From: Thraustochytrium sp. TN22 | Lineage: Eukaryota > Sar > Bigyra > Thraustochytrida > Thraustochytriidae | Reading direction: 5' to 3' | NCBI GenBank assembly: GCA_013306675.1 | Contig: JABLUY010000206.1 | Coordinates: 1 to 64,000, forward strand | DNA length: 64,000 nt | Shown: positions 56,765 to 64,000 of the stretch, piece by piece | How positions within the stretch are numbered: the stretch's first letter is position 1 | How the letters are laid out: the number at the start of each line of letters is the position of its first letter | Translations under genes and position numbers: made by a program | The notes under the pieces: model-generated | What the model was told of the DNA's origin: nothing | The model's database searches: none | What the model saw: only the letters and a program-made list of their open reading frames with translations

Positions 56765-58441
56765 ATGACGCATGCGCAGCAGCACCTGCTCGAGGTGGGG
56801 GACGCCGCTACGACGACGAACGGCGCCACGGCGGCCATGCTTGGCTTAGCGGATGCCGCCGCAGCAGGCAGCGCGGCGGAAGACGACTTCGACGCGCTGG
56901 CGGGAAAGGTGGCCCCGCCGGAGGACGACGAAATGAGCCTCGGCTCGACCACCGCCCTACACGAGGTGGGGGACGCCGCTACGATGGCGAACGGCACCAC
57001 GGCGGCCGTGGGCGGCATCACGGATGCTGCAGCAGGCGGCGCGCTGGAAGACGACTTTGACGCGCTGGCGGGAAAGGTAGCCCCGCCGGAGGACGACGAA
57101 ATGAGCCTCGGCTCGACCACCACCGGTCTACTCGAGGTGGGGGGCGATGCTTCGACGGCAAACGGCGCCACGGCGGTCGCGGGTGGCTTCATGGATGCCG
57201 CCGCAGCAGCCAGCGCGCCGGAAGACGTCTTCAACGCGCTGGCGGGAAAGGTAGCCCCGCCGGAGGACGACGAAATGAGCCTCGGCTCGACCACCACCGG
57301 TCTACTCGAGGTGGGGGGCGATGCTACGACGGCGAACGGCGCCACGGCGGTCGTGGGTGGCTTCACGGGTGCCGCCGCAGCAGGCAGCGCGCCGGAAGAC
57401 GACCTCGACGCGATGTCGGCAAGCGTTGCCGAGCAAGAGGGTGCGGCGCAGGGCCGCTTCGTCGACAACAACGCCGATGAGACGGGCTCGGTGTTCGACT
57501 CCACCTGCAAGAGCGTCATCGATATCGACGAGAAGACCTTTTGCATGCTTTTTGACCGGAACCTTATGCCTAGCAAGCACCACAAGACTCTTGGCCCTTC
57601 CACAGCTGCCGGCACCCCTCGCCAGAGCATCGAGGGCGTCAAGGTTCGGCAGCAACCGGAGTTGGTGCTCTGCAAAGATCGTGAGACCCTGGCCAAGTTC
57701 GTCATCGTGATTGAGCTGGCGGACGAGCACCTGCGCGAGAACCTCAAAATGGAGGTCGTGCAAGACTTCACTGGCAAGGTACTGCAGGCGGCGACGGCTG
57801 GCGCAAAGGATACGCGCTTTCACACCGAGGGCGAACATGTCTTCAGGGAGCTCAGCATCGTCCAGCACCCGCTCCAGCCCCACCTCTACCTTGTCAGGGG
57901 CAAGGCGAACAGAAACCGCAACATTGGCAAGGGCAAGGCGGGCTACGTCTTCATCCGCTTCACGAGCGGTGCCTCCGAGGCCAGGACGTGGCAGTTTCGC
58001 ATCAAAAGCAAGAAGAACCTGAAGAGCCCCGACGAGATGCTGCAGGCCGCACTCAACATGAGGCAGACGGAGATCATCGCTGCCCTCGAGAAGAACCGCG
58101 CCGAGCTCTTCGAGAGCTTCAAGGAGGGCGGCGGCGACCCGCGCTTCTTTGCGCCCACCACGGTGTCGGAGCTCTTCGACATGAGGATGCCTACCGACAG
58201 CGCCAAGCGCCGCGCCGCGCAGGCGCAGAACGATAGCTTGCCCAAACGCACCAAGACGACCGAGATTGCTATGGACGAGCTGCCGGCTGCCGTCGTCGCG
58301 GAGGCGCGTGGACCGGAGCAGACCCCGTTCAAGGCTGCGTTGGAGGCCGTGAAGAACCACATTGACGCGGACGCGGTCACCGACGAGACCATGAACCTCG
58401 TGTTTCGTCTACGCTGCACCCCGACCACGACACACACGTGA
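56765..58441 (+). CDS. nuclear-type family member with four N-terminal 57-residue repeats
   Basis: This 558-residue protein has a repeat region (residues 8-222) of three full and one shortened copy of a 57-58-residue unit with LLEVG(G)DA, a Thr/Asn/Gly/Ala stretch, and ALAGKVAPPEDDEMSLGS. Then follows a beta domain (about 287-415: VRQQPELVLCKDRETLAKFV to RTWQFRIKSKKNLKS), a helix ending LFESFKEGGGDPRFFAPTTV plus SELFDM, and the basic signal SAKRRAAQ...PKRTKTTEIA. It is the closest relative of the gene at 54899. A short segment before the domain (VIDIDEKTFCMLFDRNLM) is extra. It has no membrane tail. Confidence 0.72.
   Translation: MTHAQQHLLEVGDAATTTNGATAAMLGLADAAAAGSAAEDDFDALAGKVAPPEDDEMSLGSTTALHEVGDAATMANGTTAAVGGITDAAAGGALEDDFDALAGKVAPPEDDEMSLGSTTTGLLEVGGDASTANGATAVAGGFMDAAAAASAPEDVFNALAGKVAPPEDDEMSLGSTTTGLLEVGGDATTANGATAVVGGFTGAAAAGSAPEDDLDAMSASVAEQEGAAQGRFVDNNADETGSVFDSTCKSVIDIDEKTFCMLFDRNLMPSKHHKTLGPSTAAGTPRQSIEGVKVRQQPELVLCKDRETLAKFVIVIELADEHLRENLKMEVVQDFTGKVLQAATAGAKDTRFHTEGEHVFRELSIVQHPLQPHLYLVRGKANRNRNIGKGKAGYVFIRFTSGASEARTWQFRIKSKKNLKSPDEMLQAALNMRQTEIIAALEKNRAELFESFKEGGGDPRFFAPTTVSELFDMRMPTDSAKRRAAQAQNDSLPKRTKTTEIAMDELPAAVVAEARGPEQTPFKAALEAVKNHIDADAVTDETMNLVFRLRCTPTTTHT
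56786..57430. repeat. in-frame tandem repeat of about 171-174 bp, 3.7 copies
   Basis: Units begin at 56786, 56957, 57128 and 57302. The part encoding KVAPPEDDEMSLGST is identical in the first three copies at the protein level and nearly so in DNA. Copies 3 and 4 are most alike, so the array grew stepwise from that end. Confidence 0.93.
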
Positions 58442-59414
58442 AGAGTAGCCTGCATTCATCGTCTGGCCGGTCTTTGACCCTGACCAACTGTACACATCAC
58501 CAATTTACACAAGACTTGGTTGAAGCGCGCAAGCGCTTGACACATCGCGCCGAGTCTTGCTCAACAGCGTACCAGACCTTGGCGGCCATCATGTTACAAA
58601 AGGCAGCTCCAGCGGACTCGAGACCTTGCACCCAGGCAGGATGGTGCACTGTCGCCAAGCACCTCGACGACAGCTCGGGTACCCGCGAAAGCTCTTTCGT
58701 GGGCTGGTACAGCGAGAAGAACGAGAGCGCTCTTCTTCGTGGGCTGGTACAGCGAGAAGAACGAGAGCGCTCTTCTCGAGATGCAGTCTTTGCACGCGGC
58801 AGGCGATCTGCGCAGCTCCAGTCTCCTCCACCCCGCTGCTCCATGACATTAGAGTCGCAACGCCCGCGCCCGCGCCAAACCGTGCTCGCGGCGGTCGCGC
58901 GCACAGCGCAAGTGTCCGAGTCCGAGTCGCCGCGCCGCCGCCGCTGCTTGGTTGTCGCTGACTGCCAGTACAAAAGACCTGGTGCGATCTCGGTCCTCTT
59001 CGACTCGTCATCATCATGATCCGAGTCATGATCACGGTGGCGTCCGGGTCCGAGTCCGAGTCCGGCGAGTCCGCCAAGGACCGATCGCGGTCGTGTCCGC
59101 TGCACGCGCTCGCACGTGCCGCGCCCCGAGCAGAAGCCAACCCTCTGCGAGCGAGCGTCCGTTCATTCCGAGGCTCGAAGCGCGGCGCGGCGCAGCGCAG
59201 GCGGAGAACGGCAGCGCTGCGCTTCAGGGCCTTGAGGAGAGCGAGCGGCGTAAGAACGCGAGGCCAGCGCTCGCCGAAAAGCCACCGCGCGCAGACTCGC
59301 AGCAAGCTCGCTGCGAGCGCCCGCCGCGCTGCTGCGCTGCGCCGCCGCGCCGCTGCCGCAGACCAGCATCGCGGCAGGCCCGCCCACCCGCCCGCGGCCC
59401 GTGCGGAGCGCGCC
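58442..59414. other. intergenic region upstream of the 59415 family member
   Basis: It contains the perfect 40-bp tandem repeat, two clusters of tccgagtc motifs (58913-58935 and 59041-59075), tcatgatccgagtcatgatc (59014) and a gcgcaggcggagaac stretch (about 59194) shared with the promoter of the gene at 47904. The 30 bp before the start also match that promoter. I see no gene. Confidence 0.55.
58698..58777. repeat. perfect 40-bp tandem duplication
   Basis: cgtgggctggtacagcgaga plus agaacgagagcgctcttctt is present twice without gap. The unit contains the palindrome agagcgctct. Confidence 0.93.
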
Positions 59415-60590
59415 ATGTCCGTCGCAAGCGACGAGCACGAGCCGCTGGAGCACGGCGCCCAGGCGCTTCCGCCGCTCGAGCAGACGGCCTGGAAGGAGCT
59501 GCACGAGTGTTTGGCGGAGGATGCCGCTTATGATGGCGCCAGCGCGGCAAGCGTCGTGTCGGACCTGTTGAGCAAGGAGCTGACGATCGCGCAGCACCCG
59601 GTTGAGATGTGCTGCCCAGATCTCGCCGACATGGCCTGGATCATGGTGGTGCTGGACGCGGATCTCATGATGAACAAGACGCTCAACATTTCAGTCAAGT
59701 CGGAGGGCGGCGACGAGGCGCAGGCCTTTGAGGCGAGGTGTCTCGGCGACAAGCGCTTCCAAGTCAAGTGCGTGAAGGAGGAGAAGCCCGTCCTTTCCGA
59801 CTGGGAAGTTCGGCGGCACTTCGACGACGACAACAAGCTTCTGGCGACAGCCAGGACCGGCCGCGGCAAGATCAAGGGCAGGTACCGCCTCTGGTTCACG
59901 TATGAGGGCTATGGCAAGTGGCAGCAGACGTCCACGTTCTACATCCGTTCAAAGCCGCCCAAGGGTCGGCCCGTGGACCGAGGCATCATTGAGAGTTACT
60001 CCAAGATGCGCAAGGCGATCAAGGACAGCTTCATGGAAGGCGGCAGCACGCCAAAGCTGGATCCCTGCATGACCGTGGCGTTCTTCAGGGCGTTGTCCAT
60101 CACGCCCGAGGCGCATGGGCAGCTCAAGCACATGAACACCGAAAGCACGTACGCGAGCACGGACACGCTCGGCTCCGAGGTTGACCGCGCTTCGCGCCAC
60201 AAGAAGTCTGCGCTCTCGCCTGTCCCTTTCGTGACGCCCGCGAGCCCTGCCGCAAGCAGCAGCGGCAGTGGCAGCGACACCGCTCCCAAGCCCGCTACTC
60301 GCGCAAAGCCCACTCGTCCTTCGAGCTCCACCTCCTCGTCTGGCACGAGCAAGCGCCCCACCACAAGCTCGAAGTCCGCCTCGAACCTATCCAAGACGCC
60401 AGCTGCGAGCCAGCGCAAGACGCCAAGCGTCGGGTCTGCTGCGCCCAAGCCCAAGCCCCAAAAGACCAGCGTCAAGTCTCTCGCGGCCAAATCCAAGACG
60501 CCAAGCGGCGAGGAGGACGCGGTCATCACGCCCGCCATGGCCATCGCCGCCGTGGCCATGCTCATCCTCTATATCCTTTCGCGCATGTAG
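59415..60590 (+). CDS. tail-anchored member of the FxIxSK/SFxxGG family
   Basis: This 391-residue protein shows all family features clearly. The variable N-terminus (MSVASDEHEPLE) leads to a core starting EMCCPDLADMAWIMVVLDAD, with FEARCLGDKRFQVKCV, RGKIKGRYRLWFTYEGYG, and the ending STFYIRSKPPKGRPVDRGII. The helix ends MRKAIKDSFMEGGSTPKLDP, then CMTVAFF and STDTLGSE. A long Ser/Thr/Pro/Lys-rich linker and one C-terminal helix (PAMAIAAVAMLILYILSRM) follow. Core sequence is closest to the soluble member at 45782, while start region, promoter and tail match the gene at 47904. A tail-anchored protein exposed to cytosol or nucleoplasm is expected. Confidence 0.73.
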   Translation: MSVASDEHEPLEHGAQALPPLEQTAWKELHECLAEDAAYDGASAASVVSDLLSKELTIAQHPVEMCCPDLADMAWIMVVLDADLMMNKTLNISVKSEGGDEAQAFEARCLGDKRFQVKCVKEEKPVLSDWEVRRHFDDDNKLLATARTGRGKIKGRYRLWFTYEGYGKWQQTSTFYIRSKPPKGRPVDRGIIESYSKMRKAIKDSFMEGGSTPKLDPCMTVAFFRALSITPEAHGQLKHMNTESTYASTDTLGSEVDRASRHKKSALSPVPFVTPASPAASSSGSGSDTAPKPATRAKPTRPSSSTSSSGTSKRPTTSSKSASNLSKTPAASQRKTPSVGSAAPKPKPQKTSVKSLAAKSKTPSGEEDAVITPAMAIAAVAMLILYILSRM

Positions 60591-62217
60591 CGTGCCATCT
60601 TGCACCAAGAACTTTACCGCTCGACGACTCGGACTCGGACTCGGAGGCTCCCCAGGGAAATGCGCAGCTCGTGCACCATGCAAACCGCAGGGCGAGGCAA
60701 GGCGAGGCGAGGCGAGACGAGGCGAGTGCGGGCGAGGCTACCGCGCTTGATCGGGCAGTTGCGTACCTGTGCTGTAGCTACCAAGAGCTAGCTCTCTCTC
60801 TCTAAGTTTACAGCTCTACCCCCGTGCTGCACATGTTATCGAGGGATCGCATGCGACAAGGTCAGAGGGCGGAAGATCAGCAAGAGCGACGCCTGGATGC
60901 CCGCCCCGTCGGAAGCCTCGTGTGACGCGCCCATCTCGGGCGATCTCGGAGCGATCCCGGGCGCGTGGCGAAAGTCTCAGCGACTCCCGGCTCGAACGCT
61001 CAAAATACTTCGCACGCTGCCGTCAATGCAACCCATGCATGATCGCGCAGCGCCACGAGCTGCTCCCAGCGCGGCTCTGCGCCAACCAAGGCGCTCACCT
61101 CTTTGTATCCCGTACAAAGGCCCTAGGCAGCATTACTGCCCAGGCATCGCAATCCTCAGTCTGGCGCCAAGCCTCCCTGCGGCATCGGCAGACTCGCAAC
61201 TCCGGCTCGACCTGGCCTCCAGCTCTCGACCGTACCAACAACCCTTTTTACCCCGTTCCTCGCCCGGCCACCTTGGCCGACGCGAGGGCGGGGCTTCGTT
61301 GCGTTTCTAAGACCTGTCCATCTTTTACTAAAGCTTTCGACTGGATCAGTACTTCTTCACTTGTTACATGTTCATGTTTCATGGGCTGCGCAACGCAAAA
61401 CGAGCAGCAGCGGCGTCTGGTCAGACGCACAGCTCGCGTTTGGCCGGCGCGGCGGGCGCGTGCGCGCGCGCGTAGGCGGGCGGGCGGCGGTGGCGGGGCG
61501 CGCTGCGGGCCCGTGGAAGGTTCCCGCGGGCCGCGCGGTGGCGCGGCGGCGCTACGCAGCCTCGGCGGGCCGCGCGGGGCGTGGGACGCGCCGGGCGTGG
61601 GCGCGCAGGGCGACCTCTGCAAGGCGCACAACGAGGCAACGCTGGCGGTCGAGAACGCGCGCACGAGTGACAGACAGCGACAGGCAGGCAGAACGGCCGG
61701 GCGGCCGCGGAAGTTGCGCGGCGTGACGCCGACGAGGCGTGCGTGCACGAGGCGGGACGCCGATGCGCACCGTCGATCGCGCGCGGGGCGGGCCTCGTTA
61801 TCAGGCAGCACAAGTGACACAGCGAGCGCAAGTGCCACTTTACCGTGTCTGACGTGCTCGATCTTGTGCCAGGCAGCGAGAGGCGGCGATACGCGAGTCG
61901 GGTCGCGTTTCCGCTGGCTCGTGAATGACCTCGGATCGGCCTGGGACTGTGGGAAGAACCCGTCACGAAATCAACGCAAGATCGGCCAGAGAGACCGGCG
62001 CGGCCGGCGTGGAAGGAGACGCGCGTTCGCGAACACGCATGGCGCTGGTGCCCGTGTTCCTTCGCGCATTCTGGAACCCCGTTCTAGCATGTCGACAGGC
62101 CGCCATACACCAGATAAATGATCAGCCGCGTCTGACGGCCGCGTTGAGCCCTTTCACGAGTCGGCGAGGCCGGCCGGCAGACCCCAAACACTCCACTGGA
62201 GCAAGACCAAAGGCACC
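60591..62217. other. intergenic region, no gene seen
   Basis: It begins with gactcggactcggactcgg (60620), the reverse complement of the tccgag motif, and a gcgaggcgag repeat (about 60690-60725). A long open frame at 60922-62121 lacks an ATG, has no recognisable domain and runs through GC-rich simple sequence, so I do not call it. Confidence 0.5.
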
Positions 62218-62874
62218 ATGGACATGCAGGACCTCGAGAACGTTTTCGCCTTTGACGCGGTGCACTTTGGCCAGCTGCCGCCGCCTCGCAACTTCAAGTC
62301 GAACCCCATGACGAAGCAGGTCGGCACGAGCCTCGTCATCCTCTCTGAGAACAGGTTCAGGCGCCTCGCTGTTCGGCTTCGCAACACTCGGACAAGCTCC
62401 ATCATGGAGATTGTCGAGATTGTCATCGACAGCTTTTCCGTCTGGCAGCAGCCGTATGGCTCTCTCCCCTTTCAAGTGGTTGGCGCGCCGCTCGTTGGCA
62501 GTATCGAGGTCAAGATTAAGGCGAGCATGGCCAATGCCGCGATGGAGCAGGAGGTTCTCGTCGCCTTCACTGCTGACCGGGACGAGCGCGTGGCCGCCTA
62601 CGAGCTTTCTGCGACGCTGCAGACCAGCCAGGACGCTTTCGACTGGGGCGAGCCTGTAGTTGCGCACACCTACTTCGAGACGAACACGTCCAGGTTCCCG
62701 ATGAGCCCGGCGCGCCTGCAGGCGTTGGGCCTTTCCGATCGCGCCCAGGTGCAAGAGCGCCTCCACGCGTACGCGCGTCAACTTCGCGCCTTCAAGGACA
62801 GCTTCTCTACCATTGGCCCTACCGCGTACTTTGACCACGCGATGCTCGAGCATCTCGTGCGGCGTCTCCAGTAG
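62218..62874 (+). CDS. short member of the FxIxSK/SFxxGG-like family
   Basis: This 218-residue protein starts MDMQDLENVFAFDAVHFGQL. Strand-like segments (RRLAVRLRNTRTSSIMEIVE, LVGSIEVKIKASM, RVAAYELSATLQTS, HTYFETN) precede a helix, RLHAYARQLRAFKDSFSTIG. It resembles the gene at 40744 in length, order of strands and the ending (Y(F/L)ETN..., A(L/F)KD(T/S)FS). Neither a membrane tail nor a basic signal is present, so the two short genes may represent the bare domain. The start is the first of two nearby ATGs. Confidence 0.6.
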   Translation: MDMQDLENVFAFDAVHFGQLPPPRNFKSNPMTKQVGTSLVILSENRFRRLAVRLRNTRTSSIMEIVEIVIDSFSVWQQPYGSLPFQVVGAPLVGSIEVKIKASMANAAMEQEVLVAFTADRDERVAAYELSATLQTSQDAFDWGEPVVAHTYFETNTSRFPMSPARLQALGLSDRAQVQERLHAYARQLRAFKDSFSTIGPTAYFDHAMLEHLVRRLQ

Positions 62875-63635
62875 GCGCCGCGCTATCCGGACCGTCCTCG
62901 CAGTCGCCGTCAGATACAAATCAATGATCGAACATTGTAAGCATGTCAACCGATGCTCTTGACCACCTTGTCCCTCTTCACCATCACCACCACGTTCTCC
63001 TCCTACCCATCACTTGCGCGCGCGCGGCGCTGCCGACACGACATGTGCGCGCCATGTGCGCGCAGCGCTGCCAGCACCAAGGCGCCACCTCCACGGAGTT
63101 AGGCGCCTAGCGCGGACGTCACGGCCACACTGTCCGTCGCGCCGCTCCACGCAAGGGCGCCGCGCCACGCCACGCATGGGCGCCGCGCCACGCAACGCAA
63201 GGGCGCCGCGCCGCGCAACGCAAAGGCGCCGCGCACGCCGCGCATCCGTCTTGCGCTCCAAGCGACAGCGCCTCCTCCTCCTTCCTCGTTGTCCTCCTTT
63301 CCTCCCGCCGCCGCGCCTCCTCCACCTCGTCCTCGTCCTCGTCCTCACTTTGTCCTCGTCCTCGTCACCCTCCTCCTCCTGTCCGTCAGTGTCCGAGTCA
63401 TGTTCACCATCCGCTCCCCTAGCACTCCTCCTGGCCGGCCAGCGCCGGCCAACTGCCGGTCGTGTTCTCCTCGCTCCCAACTCTTCTGCGCCGACAAGCA
63501 GAGCACCACGCAACCCGCGGAAGCCTGTGGGTTCCGCGCATGCCGCGCTCCCGGCGCTCCCGCGCGCTCCGTCCCACAGACGACAGGGTTCGGTTGGACG
63601 CAGCAGCAAATCTGCAACTTGCCCAAACGTCGGCC
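62875..63635. other. intergenic region with ggcgccgcgc repeats
   Basis: At 63150-63240 a 22-30-bp unit built on gcaagggcgccgcgccacgc is repeated four times. Downstream is a cctcgtcctcgtcctcg run (63328-63370) and one gtccgagtcatg motif (63389). No gene is visible before 63636. Confidence 0.55.
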
Positions 63636-64000
63636 ATGGACGCGGAGACGGCGGCGCTCGTGCAAGATACTCAGCTGGACGTCTTGCAGCCCATGCCGGA
63701 GAGGGTGTTCGTGTACGAACCGCGCCTGCGCTCCGCGGTGCTGGGGCTCCACATCAGGACGCCGGCGAATCAGGTTCACTGTCAGTACGCGCTCGAGCTC
63801 CAGGTCGTCGAGGCGGAAACACAGCGTGAGCGGCAAACGTTCCTTACCGAGGGCGCAGCGAAGGATGGCATCTTCAAGCTCGACAGCCGCTTGAGCCACG
63901 GCACCCCGGTGCTGAAGGATGTCAAGCTTGTGGAGCACAGAGCGCACAAGCAGATTGTCCACTACTCCTTCCAGGTCATCAAGGGCCGTGTTGGGCGCTA
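63636..64000 (+). CDS. further short-type family member, cut by the window edge
   Basis: An ATG at 63636 opens a frame of 121 codons that is still open at the last base. It begins MDAETAALVQDTQLDVLQPM and continues RVFVYEPRLRSAVLGLHIRT, QYALELQVVEAE, TFLTEGAAKDGIFKLDSRL and HKQIVHYSFQVIKGRVGRY. The RVF(V/Y)Y and LELQVV segments parallel the gene at 40744, and the TEG...VHYSFQVIKGRVGR part parallels SEG...FVLIEGMANRYR and KGRVFLRF in the gene at 54899. The 3' half is outside the window, so tail type is unknown. Confidence 0.6.
   Translation, partial: MDAETAALVQDTQLDVLQPMPERVFVYEPRLRSAVLGLHIRTPANQVHCQYALELQVVEAETQRERQTFLTEGAAKDGIFKLDSRLSHGTPVLKDVKLVEHRAHKQIVHYSFQVIKGRVGR

Noticed and set aside
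60922-62121. 399-codon frame between family members
   Set aside because: It begins with GTG, lacks ATG near the start, has no strand/helix pattern of the family and passes through simple sequence.
37930-64000. Reading the array as an integrated virus or large mobile element
   Set aside because: I see no capsid, polymerase, integrase or terminal repeats. Base composition is like that of the neighbouring genes except for the small AT-rich island.

Overview
The window looks like nuclear DNA of a compact, GC-rich, intron-poor protist. Almost every gene is one uninterrupted reading frame; the only intron I can place with confidence is 65 bp long with GT..AG ends, in SFT2. The gene set (a dynein regulatory complex subunit and so a motile cilium, mitochondrial calcium uniporter, class II CPD photolyase, fatty acyl-CoA reductase, a DGAT2-type acyltransferase on a long membrane module) would suit a thraustochytrid or related stramenopile. 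That placement is inference from gene content and base composition; no marker RNA gene is present. I found no convincing tRNA, rRNA, CRISPR array or intact transposon.

Region 1 (1-6.7 kb) is rearranged. A block carrying a promoter and start codon occurs twice (about 1318-2005 and 3387-4190): one copy drives a fatty acyl-CoA reductase, the other a short Cys-rich reading frame. A 72-bp coding-like segment also occurs twice, 6.4 kb apart (1-72 and 6393-6464). An M6-type metallopeptidase with a membrane anchor has no usable start in its main exon.

Region 2 (6.7-37.7 kb) is ordinary housekeeping: LCB2 of serine palmitoyltransferase, an FN3/WW/EF-hand/SAM protein, MCM10, a duplicated PRA-PH/MazG-like protein, MCU, a DGAT2-like fusion, DRC4/GAS8, SFT2, a two-PH-domain coiled-coil protein, a tail-anchored unknown, a NIPA-type transporter, a class II photolyase, a TPR protein and an EMB8/ABHD-type hydrolase. 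Pairs are divergent (LCB2 with the EF-hand gene, MCM10 with the PRA-PH gene) or tightly convergent. Minisatellites sit between genes; the 152-bp array at 14.85-15.3 kb is made from the 3' end of the gene before it.

Region 3 (37.9-64 kb) is the most interesting. It opens with a divergent pair of small BAF-like helix-hairpin-helix proteins, one with a C-terminal membrane tail. It continues with an array of at least nine relatives of one protein family that I do not recognise, interrupted by a PARP-type ADP-ribosyltransferase. The better-preserved members share a variable acidic N-terminus, a predicted beta domain ending in F-x-I-x-(S/T)-K, a helix leading to an SFxxGG-like turn, and one of two C-terminal fates: a single tail-anchor helix or a basic nuclear-type signal. 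The array runs off the right edge, where a further member starts at 63636. An AT-rich island of about 460 bp with a hairpin at its left border lies inside the array.
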